A stretch of 64,000 bases of DNA from Bradyrhizobiaceae bacterium Ga0074131. GTDB taxonomy: Bacteria > Pseudomonadota > Alphaproteobacteria > Rhizobiales > Xanthobacteraceae. This document shows, one piece after another, positions 56,121 through 64,000 of this stretch. The position numbers and the translations under genes were made by a program. Below the pieces are notes generated by a model. The model was not told where the DNA came from. It did not search any database and saw only the letters and a program-made list of their open reading frames with translations. How positions within the stretch are numbered: the first letter of the stretch is position 1; every line of letters starts with the position of its first letter. The DNA lies in assembly GCA_001464035.1 (NCBI GenBank), contig LNEC01000011.1, forward strand, positions 62,001 to 126,000, written 5' to 3'.

Positions 56121-56651
56121 CTAGACGGTCCGCCACAGCCATCCGGCAACGAGTGCGATCACGTCGCCGAATAGCAGCAGCACCGCCGACCAGACCAGCG
56201 CAGAGGAAAAATTGGCGACCTGGAAACGCCAATACGGCATCTCGAAGATCCCGGCGGCAAGCGGCACCGATGCCCGCAACGGGCCGAAAAACCGGCCAAT
56301 GAAAATGCTGGGTACACCCCAGTCCTTCACGAAGGCTTCGCCGCGCGCCAATATTTCGGGGTACCGCGACAGCGGCCATATCTCGGCGACATGTTCCTTG
56401 TACTTGAACCCGAACCAGTAGGAGACCCAGTCGCCAAGTGCCGCGCCCAGAGCGCCGGCCAGCCACACCGGCCAGAAGCTGATGCCGCTGACGCCGATCA
56501 GCGCCCCGATCGCGACCAGCGCCCCCCAGGCCGGGACCAGCAGCGATACGAAAGCGATCGATTCACCGAAAGCCAGCACCAGCACGATGGGAGCGGCCCA
56601 GGCTTGATGGTCGCGCACGAAATCAGTCAAGGCGCGCGCAAAATCTTCCAT
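56121..56651 (-). CDS. DedA family membrane protein
   Basis: This 176-residue membrane protein has the DedA/VTT pattern: FGESIAFVSLLVPAWGALVA, the GDWVSYWFGFKYKE segment and FIGRFFGPLRASVPLAAGIFEMP with the conserved F-x-R-F-x-x-x-R motif. Family members are phospholipid flippase-like or transport undecaprenyl phosphate; proton-linked function is proposed. The ATG at 56651 matches the family N-terminus; a longer frame to 56696 is unlikely. Confidence 0.9.
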   Translation of the reverse strand: MEDFARALTDFVRDHQAWAAPIVLVLAFGESIAFVSLLVPAWGALVAIGALIGVSGISFWPVWLAGALGAALGDWVSYWFGFKYKEHVAEIWPLSRYPEILARGEAFVKDWGVPSIFIGRFFGPLRASVPLAAGIFEMPYWRFQVANFSSALVWSAVLLLFGDVIALVAGWLWRTV

Positions 56652-56777
56652 GCTTGGAAAGCCTTCCCCGGGGTGCCGGCCTGTTGGAGCGGGCATGGAA
56701 CTTTTGTACGATTCCAGTGCAAGAACAGGTAAACCAACCCCTTCGGCGACATCAAGTCACAAAGGCGGGGACGATCC

Positions 56778-57227
56778 TTAGCTCTGCGGCGCCGGCGGCC
56801 GTCTTGGCGGGCGCGGCTTCGCGGGGCGCAGGGTTGGCGCTGCGGCCGGTTGCAAGGTCACGATGACGGGGTTCGGCTTGTGGTCCGTCGCTGCCCCGGT
56901 GGCCGCGTCCACGCCCATGCCAATCAACCCGCCCACCAGAAGGTTGCCGGCGAAACCGGCAGCGCCAGTGCCTGGAACTTCCTTGGTCAGCGGGATCACC
57001 TGCGGTTCGTAGCCCTCCTTGTTGATGGTCACGGTGATGTCAGCGCTGCGCTTTACCACGACGACGCAGGGCGTGAGGCAGGAGGTGGGATTGTCCAGCC
57101 CTGATAACTCCGCGGTAGCGCCCGGTGGCGTGCTGGAAATGGAAATGTTCTCGGTCGTGCCGCGCGTAACCGACGCACAGCCGCAACATGGCGCGGCGAT
57201 TGCCGCTGCCAACAGAAGTCTGATCAT
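56778..57227 (-). CDS. lipoprotein with PEGA-like domain
   Basis: This 149-residue protein has a short signal ending in the lipobox-like APCCGC (Cys17). A PEGA-like beta fold (about 25-78) has SSTPPGATAELSG and VVVKRSADITVTINKEGYEPQVI. A Gly-rich hydrophobic stretch (about 88-112) may be a membrane-dipping segment. The C-terminal 30 residues are Pro/Arg-rich. PEGA domains occur in surface proteins; the role is unknown. Some databases call this family translation initiation factor 2, which is a misnomer. Confidence 0.8.
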   Translation of the reverse strand: MIRLLLAAAIAAPCCGCASVTRGTTENISISSTPPGATAELSGLDNPTSCLTPCVVVVKRSADITVTINKEGYEPQVIPLTKEVPGTGAAGFAGNLLVGGLIGMGVDAATGAATDHKPNPVIVTLQPAAAPTLRPAKPRPPRRPPAPQS

Positions 57228-57467
57228 TTTGAATTGCCCCCCTGCCGGCCAAAACTTTCACGCAACCCCTGAGCGAAAGCAAGAGGAACTCGCTACCTCC
57301 TTGAGGTCTTGTATCGGTGCTAGCGCTTTGTTGGGTAGTGCCGGAGAGCCCGGATCGGAACCGCCGGCCACCGGTTGTGCTGCGCCCGTCACGTTTTAAG
57401 CTCATCCATGGCATAGTCAGGGAGATCGATTCGCTGCGCCGCTGGTGCGCGCAACCTCTGAAGAGCT

Positions 57468-59525
57468 ATGAATAAATCATTGAAATCAGCTGCAAAAACC
57501 AAAACCGGTGGTGACCTGTTCGGGGACACGGAGCCGAAGGGCCGCGCGCCCCTCAAGGCCGCATCGCGCGCCGTCAGCGCCGAAGCCGGCTACACCGCAG
57601 CAGATATTGAGGTGCTCGAGGGCCTCGAGCCGGTGCGACGCCGGCCGGGCATGTATATCGGCGGTACCGACGAGAAGGCGCTGCACCACCTATTCGCCGA
57701 AGTCATCGACAACTCCATGGACGAGGCGCTGGCGGGCCACGCCACTTTCATCGAAGTCGAACTCGGCGCCGACGGCTTCCTAACCGTGTCGGACAATGGC
57801 CGCGGCATTCCGGTCGACCCGCATCCGAAATTTCCGAAGAAATCCGCGCTCGAAGTCATCATGTGCACGCTGCATTCCGGCGGCAAATTTGATTCCAAGG
57901 TCTATGAGACCTCCGGAGGCCTGCATGGGGTCGGCGTGTCCGTGGTCAATGCGCTGTCCTCGCGGCTTGAGGTCGAGGTCGCGCGAAGCCAGAAGCTCTA
58001 CCGCATGGCGTTCGAGCGCGGCCATCCCAAGGGCAAGCTCGAAGACCTCGGCAAGATCAACAACCGTCGCGGCACCCGGATCCGATTCAAGCCGGACACC
58101 GACATTTTCGGCGCCAAGGCCGCCTTCAAGCCGCAGCGGCTGTTCAAGATGGCCCGTTCCAAGGCCTATCTGTTCGGCGGGGTCGAAATCCGCTGGCGCT
58201 GCGATCCGTCCCTGTTGAAGGGCCTTGAGGATGTGCCGGCCGAGGACACCTTTCACTTCGCCGGCGGATTGAAGGACTATCTGGCTGCGGCCGTGCATGC
58301 CGACACCCTGGTGCACCCGGATATCTTCTCCGGCAAATCCGGCCGGGTCGGCGCCCACGGCGCCTGCGAATGGGCTGTGGCCTGGACCGCCGACGCCGAC
58401 GGTTTCCTGTCCTCCTATTGCAACACGGTGCCGACGCAGGATGGCGGCACCCATGAATCCGGCATGCGCAGCGCGCTGCTGCGCGGCCTGAAGGATCACG
58501 CCGAACGCGTCGGCCAGGGCAAGCGCGCCGCCGGCATCGTCTCGGAAGACGTCATGGTGGGGGCTGCGGTGATGCTCTCGGTGTTCGTGCGCGAGCCGGA
58601 ATTCCAGGGCCAGACCAAGGATCGCCTCGCCACCGCCGAAGCCCAGCGCATCGTCGAGCAGGCAATCAAGGACCCGTTCGACCACTGGCTGTCGGGCAAT
58701 CCCTTGCAGGCCAACAAGCTGCTGGACTTCGTCGTCGAGCGCGCCGACGAGCGGCTGCGCCGGCGTGCCGAGAAGGAAATCTCGCGCAAGACCGCGGTGA
58801 AGAAGCTGCGGCTGCCGGGAAAACTCGCCGACTGCACCAATACCGCCGCCGAAGGCTCCGAGCTTTTCATCGTCGAGGGCGACTCGGCCGGCGGCAGCGC
58901 CAAGCAGGCGCGCGACCGCAAGACCCAGGCCATCCTCCCGCTGCGCGGAAAAATCCTCAACGTCGCCTCCGCGACCAAAGACAAGCTCACCGCCAACGCG
59001 CAACTCGCCGACCTGATGCAGGCAATCGGCTGCGGCACCGGCGCGCATTACCGCGAGGAGGATTTGCGGTATTCGCGCATCATCATCATGACCGATGCCG
59101 ACGTCGACGGCGCGCACATCGCCTCCCTCCTGATAACGTTCTTTTACCGGCAGACGCCACGGCTGATCGACGAAGGCCATCTCTACCTCGCGGTGCCGCC
59201 GCTCTATCGGCTGACCCACGGCGCGAAGACGATCTACGCCCGCGACGACGCTCACAAGGACCAGCTCCTGAAGAGCGAATTCAACGCCAATGCCAAGGTC
59301 GATGTCGGCCGCTTCAAGGGGCTGGGCGAAATGATGCCAGCGCAGTTGAAGGAAACCACCATGGACCCGGCCAGGCGCACCATGCTGCGCGTGGTTCTGC
59401 TGGCCGATGACCGCGAGGGCACCGCCGATTCGGTCGAACGCCTGATGGGCACCAAGGCGGAAGCCCGTTTCGCCTTCATTTCAGACAAGGCCGAATTTGC
59501 CAGCGAGGATTTGCTGGACGTCTAG
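57468..59525 (+). CDS. parE: DNA topoisomerase IV subunit B
   Basis: This 685-residue protein has the GHKL ATPase motifs EVIDNSMDEA, DNGRGIP and GGLHGVGVSVVNALS, the TOPRIM motif EGDSAGGSAKQARDR and DADVDGAHI, and the C-terminal GEMMPAQLKETTMDP. It decatenates DNA with ParC. The N-terminal 40 residues are polar, as in alphaproteobacterial ParE. Length and IEVLEGLEPVRRRPGMYIG fit ParE rather than GyrB, which usually has an extra insert. An intrinsic terminator follows. Confidence 0.94.
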   Translation: MNKSLKSAAKTKTGGDLFGDTEPKGRAPLKAASRAVSAEAGYTAADIEVLEGLEPVRRRPGMYIGGTDEKALHHLFAEVIDNSMDEALAGHATFIEVELGADGFLTVSDNGRGIPVDPHPKFPKKSALEVIMCTLHSGGKFDSKVYETSGGLHGVGVSVVNALSSRLEVEVARSQKLYRMAFERGHPKGKLEDLGKINNRRGTRIRFKPDTDIFGAKAAFKPQRLFKMARSKAYLFGGVEIRWRCDPSLLKGLEDVPAEDTFHFAGGLKDYLAAAVHADTLVHPDIFSGKSGRVGAHGACEWAVAWTADADGFLSSYCNTVPTQDGGTHESGMRSALLRGLKDHAERVGQGKRAAGIVSEDVMVGAAVMLSVFVREPEFQGQTKDRLATAEAQRIVEQAIKDPFDHWLSGNPLQANKLLDFVVERADERLRRRAEKEISRKTAVKKLRLPGKLADCTNTAAEGSELFIVEGDSAGGSAKQARDRKTQAILPLRGKILNVASATKDKLTANAQLADLMQAIGCGTGAHYREEDLRYSRIIIMTDADVDGAHIASLLITFFYRQTPRLIDEGHLYLAVPPLYRLTHGAKTIYARDDAHKDQLLKSEFNANAKVDVGRFKGLGEMMPAQLKETTMDPARRTMLRVVLLADDREGTADSVERLMGTKAEARFAFISDKAEFASEDLLDV

Positions 59526-59564
59526 GGCCCGGCCGCGCCGAAAACGGTCCGATTGCGTCTTCCG

Positions 59565-59587
59565 GGCGGTGATACCGCCGCTTTTTT
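59565..59587 (+). terminator. intrinsic terminator of parE
   Basis: A 6-bp GC-rich stem (GGCGGT/ACCGCC) with a GAT loop is followed by GC and TTTTTT. It lies 40 nt after the parE stop codon. Confidence 0.75.
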
Positions 59588-59741
59588 GGGCTTTTCCCCC
59601 TTCATCGTTTTCCAGCAGGTGTGTTTCACCCGCAACAGTATTCTGGACAGAACGGGTTATAGTTTTTTGGACAGTTTGAGATTCTGGGAATCGAAATTAA
59701 CGCTGGTCATGTTCGAGCGCTGGCTAACTGAGGAAATTGAC

Positions 59742-60509
59742 ATGAAGAAACTCGTCGTCGCCCTGACTGCGCTGGCAGCATTCACCGGATCGGCGCTCGC
59801 CGCTGATATGCCGGCCCGTTACGCCAAGGCTCCGGCCCCCGTGATGCCGGTTTACAACTGGACCGGCTTCTACATCTTCGGCGGCGGCGGCGGCGGCTTG
59901 TGGGCAGCCGACAGCAACGTCGAGACCTTCCCGGGAGCCCCCGTTGCACTTACCCGCGACCAGCGCCTGGGTGGCAGTGGCTGGTTTGGAACCGTGGGCG
60001 CCGGTTACGACATGCAGTTCGGCGGCAGGTGGGTGGCAGGTATTTTCGGCGACGCGCAGTTCGGCGATATCCGCGGTTCGCTCAGTGACCCCTTCTTCTT
60101 CACGGAAGGTCGGCAGAAGCTCGAAACCAGCTATGCGGGCGGCGTGAGATTGGGCTACCTCGTTGCGCCGAACGTGTTGTCCTACGTCAATGGCGGTTAT
60201 TCCGGGTCGGAGTGGTCGGGCACCACCCAGTCGTTTCTGACCCCCGGCGGCGCCGCAGTTGCCACGACCCCGTCCTTCAATCGTAATGGCTTCTTCATCG
60301 GCGGCGGTGTCGAGCACAATCTGGACATTTTCGGAATTAGTGCTCCCGGCTGGTTCATGAAAACCGAATACCGTTCGGCATTCTATGATCGCATTTCACT
60401 CCCGCAGACTTTTGTCGGCGGCGTGCCCACCGGCACAGCAATTACGTTCGAGCCTTGGGTCCAGACCGTCAGCACCTCGCTGGTCTACCGCTTCAACTGG
60501 GGTCGCTAA
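59742..60509 (+). CDS. outer-membrane beta-barrel protein (Omp25/31-like)
   Basis: This 255-residue protein has a signal peptide (MKKLVVALTALAAFTGSALA, then ADMPARYAKAPAP) and an eight-stranded barrel. Glycine/aromatic-rich strands alternate (NWTGFYIFGGGGGGLW, TVGAGYDMQFGGRWVAGIFGDAQFG), and it ends with the outer-membrane insertion signal VSTSLVYRFNWGR. Such proteins form the major small OMPs of rhizobia, with porin or structural roles. GAGG lies 8 nt before the ATG at 59742; the longer frame is not used. A strong hairpin terminator follows. Confidence 0.93.
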   Translation: MKKLVVALTALAAFTGSALAADMPARYAKAPAPVMPVYNWTGFYIFGGGGGGLWAADSNVETFPGAPVALTRDQRLGGSGWFGTVGAGYDMQFGGRWVAGIFGDAQFGDIRGSLSDPFFFTEGRQKLETSYAGGVRLGYLVAPNVLSYVNGGYSGSEWSGTTQSFLTPGGAAVATTPSFNRNGFFIGGGVEHNLDIFGISAPGWFMKTEYRSAFYDRISLPQTFVGGVPTGTAITFEPWVQTVSTSLVYRFNWGR

Positions 60510-60540
60510 GTACTGATCTCTCCCGAACTGACCAACTCGA

Positions 60541-60568
60541 AAGCCCCGGCATCTGCCGGGGCTTTTTT
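60541..60568 (+). terminator. intrinsic terminator after the OMP gene
   Basis: AAGCCCCGGC and GCCGGGGCTT form a perfect 10-bp stem with an ATCT loop, followed by TTTTG. It lies 31 nt after the stop codon. Confidence 0.9.
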
Positions 60569-60690
60569 GTGCGGTGGCGAATGGTGCGTTCGAAGTGACG
60601 GAAGTCGTCCTCCCGGCCCCTTGCCCTCTCTGCGCCGGCACCGCACTGTGTTGACGGTCGATACCCCGCGGCCAACAAGGAGCGACACGG

Positions 60691-60876
60691 ATGCGCAAAC
60701 CACTCATGATCGCCGGATTGCTCGCCCTCTCGATCGGGGTGCTATGGATCGGTCAGGGCACCGGCGTGATCGCCTGGCCGCAGTCGAGCTTCATGATCCG
60801 TCAGACCCAATGGGCCTGGTATGGCGCCGCACTGGCCGCGCTCGGGATGATCCTGATCTGGCGCAGCAAGCGTTGA
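60691..60876 (+). CDS. small two-helix membrane protein, 61 aa
   Basis: This 61-residue protein has two transmembrane helices (PLMIAGLLALSIGVLWIGQG and WAWYGAALAALGMILIW) joined by a GVIAWPQSSFMI turn. Similar small proteins are common in rhizobia, with unknown role. AGGAG precedes the ATG by about 9 nt. It lies between the OMP terminator and an SDR gene. Confidence 0.78.
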   Translation: MRKPLMIAGLLALSIGVLWIGQGTGVIAWPQSSFMIRQTQWAWYGAALAALGMILIWRSKR

Positions 60877-60887
60877 CATCGCATCGT

Positions 60888-60906
60888 GGCCGGGCTTGTC
60901 CCGGCC
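60888..60906. repeat. short hairpin repeat
   Basis: GGCCGGG-CTTGT-CCCGGCC is a perfect 7-bp inverted repeat in the 52-bp gap before the SDR gene, flanked by TCGT and ATGACGG. It resembles REP-like units with CGT...ACG ends. It may mark a transcript boundary between the two genes. Confidence 0.6.
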
Positions 60907-60928
60907 ATGACGGAAGAAAGGACAACAC

Positions 60929-61699
60929 ATGGCAACCACAGCGTTCGATCTCTCCGGCAAGGTGGCGATCGTTACCGGCGGCAATGGCGGCATCGGGCTC
61001 GGCATGGCGCAGGGGCTGGCGGAAGCTGGCGCCGACATCGCGGTGGTCGGACGCAACCAGGCAAAATCCGACGTTGCGGCCGCACAACTCAGGCAACACG
61101 GCGTCAAGGCAATCTCGGTCGCAGCCGACGTCACCGACAAATCGGCGGTCAATGGCATGGTCGAACGGACGGTGCGCGAGCTCGGCCGCATCGACATTCT
61201 CGTCAACAACGCCGGCATCAACATCCGCAAGCCTCCGCACGCGCTCGAACTCGAGGAATGGGACAGCGTTATCAGCACCAACCTCACCAGCGCGTTCCTG
61301 TGTTCGAAGGCGGTCCACCCCGCCATGAAGGCGGCGGGCGGCGGCAAGATCATCAATATCGGCTCGATGATGTCGATCTTCGGCGCCAGCTTCGCGCCGG
61401 CCTATGCCGCCAGCAAAGGCGGCATCGTGCAGTTCACCCGCTCCTGCGCGGTGGCCTGGGCCGCCGACAACATCCAGGCCAACGCCATCCTGCCGGGCTG
61501 GATCGACACCGACCTGACCAAACGCGCCCGCGAGCAGATCGACGGGCTGCACGACAAGGTGCTGGCGCGCACGCCAGCGGCGCGATGGGGAGACATCGCC
61601 GACTTCGCGGGGATCGCCGTGTTCCTGTCATCGGGTGCCTCCGACTTCGTCACAGGCACCGCGATTCCGGTCGACGGCGGTTTTTCCGTGATGGGCTAA
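60929..61699 (+). CDS. SDR family oxidoreductase (gluconate 5-/glucose dehydrogenase-like)
   Basis: This 256-residue Rossmann protein has TGGNGGIG, NNAGIN, the catalytic Ser in NIGSMMS, and Tyr/Lys in YAASKGG. The C-terminus DFVTGTAIPVDGGFSVMG is typical. The basic residue after strand 2 (VVGRNQ) suggests NADP(H). Close relatives are called 3-oxoacyl-ACP reductase or gluconate 5-dehydrogenase; substrate is unknown. A GAAAGGACAAC stretch precedes the ATG. Confidence 0.9.
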   Translation: MATTAFDLSGKVAIVTGGNGGIGLGMAQGLAEAGADIAVVGRNQAKSDVAAAQLRQHGVKAISVAADVTDKSAVNGMVERTVRELGRIDILVNNAGINIRKPPHALELEEWDSVISTNLTSAFLCSKAVHPAMKAAGGGKIINIGSMMSIFGASFAPAYAASKGGIVQFTRSCAVAWAADNIQANAILPGWIDTDLTKRAREQIDGLHDKVLARTPAARWGDIADFAGIAVFLSSGASDFVTGTAIPVDGGFSVMG

Positions 61700-61776
61700 G
61701 CAAGCGCGCGAACCGCCGACGACTTGGTGCGCCGGGCGCGGCGCGGCGCCCACCGCAGGGCCTCACCAGAAAATCG

Positions 61777-61794
61777 CGAAAACAACCCCATGCA
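61777..61794 (+). repeat. dispersed 18-bp element, copy 3
   Basis: The core CGAAAACAACCCCATGCA is shared with 23320 and 52211. It sits in the gap between convergent genes (the SDR and the FAD monooxygenase). The preceding 8-10 bases (AGAAAATCG) also resemble copy 2 (CAGAAAACG), so the real element is longer than 18 bp. Confidence 0.75.
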
Positions 61795-61812
61795 AAGAAT
61801 GTCTCGCCGGTG

Positions 61813-63072
61813 TCAGCGGTGCGGAGATACCGGGGAATGCACATTCTCCGGCCTCACCCCGAGGCCGACGAGCCGCGCGGTGATGCCCTGCAACCATGGC
61901 ACCGCGTTGATGAGCCGCACCGGCAGCGGCGGCCTGAGCGGCTCGTTGCCGGGCTTCAACGCGGCGCTGATCAGGTTGTTCTGCACCACCACCTGCATGA
62001 CCTGTGTCATCCGCACCGGAAAGGCGCGCCGCCGCCGCACTGCATCCAGTTCGTCCTCAGCCGGACAGCCGTTCACCAGTTTTGCCGCCAGCAGGTTCGC
62101 CGTCGCCACCGCATCCTGCACCGCGAGATTGACGCCGACGCCGCCGACCGGCGACATCGCATGCGCGGCGTCGCCGATGCAGAGCAGGCCCGCACGGGTC
62201 CACCGTTTCAGGCGATTGATCGTCACCGTCAAAAGCTTGACGTCATCCCAGCTTTTTACATCGGCCATGCCCGACTTCAGAATCGGCGCCATACCGACGA
62301 TGGCGTCGCGGAAGGCGTCGAGCCCGCGCAGCCTCACCGCTTTATACTGTCCCTTCGCGATCACATAGGCGCATTGCCAGTAATCGCCGCGGTCGAAGGT
62401 CACCATCATCTTGCCGGGATCGAGCCGCGCAAACAGGTTTTCGTTCTCGTCGCCGCGCTTGCCGGCGCGAAACCACAGCACGTCCATCGGCGCACCGATT
62501 TCCTCGACTTCGAGACCGGCGCGCTGCCGCACGATCGAATGCCGGCCGTCGCAGCCGATGGTGAGGTCAGCGCGGATCTCGACAGCTCCCGCGGCCGTAT
62601 TGGCCTTCACGCCGGTAACCGTATCGCCCGACCGGATCAGGTCGGTCGCCTCGGCATCCATCATCACCCTGAGCGAGGCAAACCGTCTGCCGCTCTCGCG
62701 CAGAAAATTGAGAAAATCCCATTGCGGCATGAAGGCGATGAAGGGGTATTTTACCTTCAAGCGGCTGAGGTCCGCGATGCGGATCGACGCCTCGCCGAAC
62801 TTGCCGTCCATCGTCTGCAGCCGCTGGTGCGGAAGTTTCAGGAATCCGTCGATCAGGCCGAGTTCATCCATCACCTGCAGCGTCGAGGGATGCACCGTGT
62901 CGCCGCGAAAATCCCGGAAGAAGTCGGCGTGTTTTTCCAGCACCAGCGTCTCTATGCCGGCGCGTCCGAGCAGATATCCGAGCATCATGCCGGCGGGACC
63001 GCCGCCGACGATGCAGCATCGCGTGGTGAGGGTGCGCGGCGACGAACGTTCCTGGGAAGTGCCGGCGTCCAT
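61813..63072 (-). CDS. FAD-dependent monooxygenase (UbiH/PHBH-like)
   Basis: This 419-residue flavoprotein has the GGGPAGMMLGYLLGRAG FAD motif near the N-terminus (after a 15-residue polar start), the DG motif TIGCDGRHS, and GDAAHAMSPVGGVGVNLAVQDA near the C-terminus. These mark class A aromatic hydroxylases such as UbiH and p-hydroxybenzoate hydroxylase. The substrate is likely aromatic or isoprenoid, but not known. GGAAG precedes the ATG. Confidence 0.9.
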   Translation of the reverse strand: MDAGTSQERSSPRTLTTRCCIVGGGPAGMMLGYLLGRAGIETLVLEKHADFFRDFRGDTVHPSTLQVMDELGLIDGFLKLPHQRLQTMDGKFGEASIRIADLSRLKVKYPFIAFMPQWDFLNFLRESGRRFASLRVMMDAEATDLIRSGDTVTGVKANTAAGAVEIRADLTIGCDGRHSIVRQRAGLEVEEIGAPMDVLWFRAGKRGDENENLFARLDPGKMMVTFDRGDYWQCAYVIAKGQYKAVRLRGLDAFRDAIVGMAPILKSGMADVKSWDDVKLLTVTINRLKRWTRAGLLCIGDAAHAMSPVGGVGVNLAVQDAVATANLLAAKLVNGCPAEDELDAVRRRRAFPVRMTQVMQVVVQNNLISAALKPGNEPLRPPLPVRLINAVPWLQGITARLVGLGVRPENVHSPVSPHR

Positions 63073-63221
63073 GATCTGCTTCCCGTTTGGAGTACCCTGC
63101 TGCTGTTATGTGAGATCGGCGCTTGCTGCCCATGCTTCGAGACGCTCGCGCCGCTCGCTCCTCCCGACTGAACGCGAAGCGTTCATCCGGGCATGAGGTT
63201 GTTATGTTTCAGCAAATTAAA

Positions 63222-63263
63222 CCTCATCCTGAGGAGGCCGCGAAGTGGCCGTCTCGAAGGATG
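63222..63263. repeat. dispersed palindromic repeat near the IS remnant
   Basis: CCTCATCCTGAGGAGGCC...GGCCGTCTCGAAGGATG is an imperfect palindrome; a related stretch in the other orientation (TGCTTCGAGACGCTCGCG...GCTCCTC) lies at about 63124-63155. Both match my memory of a very common rhizobial repeat with CTCATCCT/AGGATG ends. They lie in the gap between the monooxygenase gene and the transposase remnant. Confidence 0.6.
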
Positions 63264-63293
63264 GTCAGCGATACCGATTTGTAATTCCAGGCA

Positions 63294-63584
63294 CTAGGAC
63301 GTGGACTCATTGGGGCGCAGCCATAGCCTGATTGACGCGAGTTGAACGAAGGCAAGATAGTTGGCGGCAAGCCTGTCGTACCGCGTCGCCACGCGGCGAC
63401 ATTGTTTGATCCTGTTGAAGAACCGCTCGACCCGGTTGCGAGCGCGGTAGAGATACGGGCTGAAGCAGATCGGATCGTTGCGATTGCTTTTCGGCGGGAT
63501 GTTGGCCCGCGCGCCCTTTTTTATAGCAAGCTCTCTGATCCAATCAGCGTCGTAGCCACGATCGGCATCGTCCTGCGGGCTCAT
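63294..63584 (-). pseudogene. IS5-family transposase C-terminal fragment
   Basis: This 96-residue frame has the IS5-type DDE region: ADRGYDADWIRELA, then PPKSNRNDP, and RNRVERFFNRIKQCRRVATRYDRLAANYLAFVQLASIRLWL (the end of the DDE domain with the catalytic Glu in VERFFNRIK). The N-terminal half and the first DDE residues are missing. Sequence upstream is the GNAT gene, whose stop overlaps the first ATG of this frame. It is thus a truncated IS remnant. No clear terminal inverted repeat is visible. Confidence 0.85.
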
Positions 63585-63994
63585 GACGGCAGCTCTTTCC
63601 GCAGGCTGATGGCATAGTCCCGATAACCCAGTTCCGTGTACAAACGATGCACCCGGTCGCTTCCGGCCAGGACGCCGATCCCCATCCGTTTTAGCCCGCG
63701 AGCGCGCGCTGCATCCTCCATCGCCAGCATGAGGCGACGCCCGATGCCACGGCCGCGCTGACCCTGGGTGACGACGAGCTCTGCGATCAGGAAGTATCGA
63801 TCACGCAGCTCGGGCTCCTGGTCTGGAAAGCCCGCGGCGAACGCGCAGAGCGCACCATTCGACGTGGCGACTAGGAGTAATCCGTCGTTATCGTCAATAA
63901 CGCGCAGCAGGCGCTCGATGTACCACGCCGCGAACTCACGATCCGCAACGGCTCGCTCGGTGAACTGCTGCTCGAATTCCTGCAGTTCGATCAT
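63581..63994 (-). CDS. GNAT family N-acetyltransferase
   Basis: This 137-residue protein has the acetyl-CoA motif LIAELVVTQGQRGRGIGRRLM (QRGRGIG) and the end motif VHRLYTELGYRDYAISLRKEL. It acetylates an unknown amine. The ATG at 63994 is 6 nt from the window edge, so a longer start cannot be ruled out. Its last codons lie at the edge of the IS remnant, with ATGA overlap, so the original 3' end may have been altered by insertion. Confidence 0.85.
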   Translation of the reverse strand: MIELQEFEQQFTERAVADREFAAWYIERLLRVIDDNDGLLLVATSNGALCAFAAGFPDQEPELRDRYFLIAELVVTQGQRGRGIGRRLMLAMEDAARARGLKRMGIGVLAGSDRVHRLYTELGYRDYAISLRKELPS

Positions 63995-64000
63995 GAGCGC

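Noticed and set aside
63345..63358. Match to the loose FixK pattern (TTGAACGAAGGCAA)
   Set aside because: It lies inside the transposase remnant, not in a promoter, and only fits the loosest form of the consensus.

Overview
The window looks like chromosomal DNA of a high-GC alphaproteobacterium, most likely a Bradyrhizobium/Rhodopseudomonas/Afipia-type member of the Nitrobacteraceae. This is an inference from strongly GC-biased codon use, the order aminotransferase-hom-glpX-recJ beside phaC, FixK/FNR-type boxes, many small Bradyrhizobium-like secreted proteins and several dispersed palindromic intergenic repeats. I cannot name a species. Gene density is high. There is no rRNA, no CRISPR array and no intact mobile element. 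One complete tRNA (Glu, UUC) and the 3' part of a tRNA-Pro(UGG) are present.

0.5-19 kb is a stress and proteostasis island. It holds a histidine-rich secreted peptide, two tandem universal stress proteins, a short release-factor-like protein, and a MacAB/Lol-like adaptor-permease-ATPase operon. It continues with a small acidic protein, a host-attachment-family protein, a protein-isoaspartate methyltransferase fused to an erythromycin-esterase-like domain, a Mg-type P-ATPase, FtsH, ChaB, Hsp20, Lon, a CBS-BON protein, a small cytochrome c and a DCC thiol protein. Four 14-bp sites fitting the FixK/FNR consensus lie upstream of its transcription units (2761, 9179, 13768, 17110), which suggests low-oxygen control. 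This is the most system-like part of the window.

19.6-31 kb is a patchwork of mostly small genes. It contains a tRNA-Pro remnant, DUF192, a double cold-shock-domain protein, a sirtuin, a GFA protein, glyoxalase I, a GST, a mini porin-like secreted protein, a Na/Ca exchanger-family antiporter, PilZ, tRNA-Glu and an M20-type amidohydrolase. At least eight proteins of 24-85 residues lie between. A roughly 700-bp stretch (23.08-23.78 kb) has no gene but holds repeats and an AT-rich patch.

31-42 kb carries PrsW, HdeD, a class I DAHP synthase, two small secreted proteins ending in the same ICRGC motif, the EF-P system (efp divergent from epmA-epmB), an M23 peptidase, an AhpD-like protein, an MltB-type transglycosylase and an SDR.

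42-57 kb runs mainly on the minus strand: recJ, HAD dehalogenase, GNAT, glpX, hom, an LL-DAP/AlaC-type aminotransferase and a lipoprotein. phaC and a MAPEG protein lie on the plus strand. A methyltransferase, argC, a PaiB-like protein, a metallo-beta-lactamase-fold protein, DedA and a PEGA-type lipoprotein follow on the minus strand. 57.4-64 kb has parE, an outer-membrane beta-barrel protein, a small membrane protein, an SDR, an FAD monooxygenase, an IS5-type transposase remnant and a GNAT gene at the edge.
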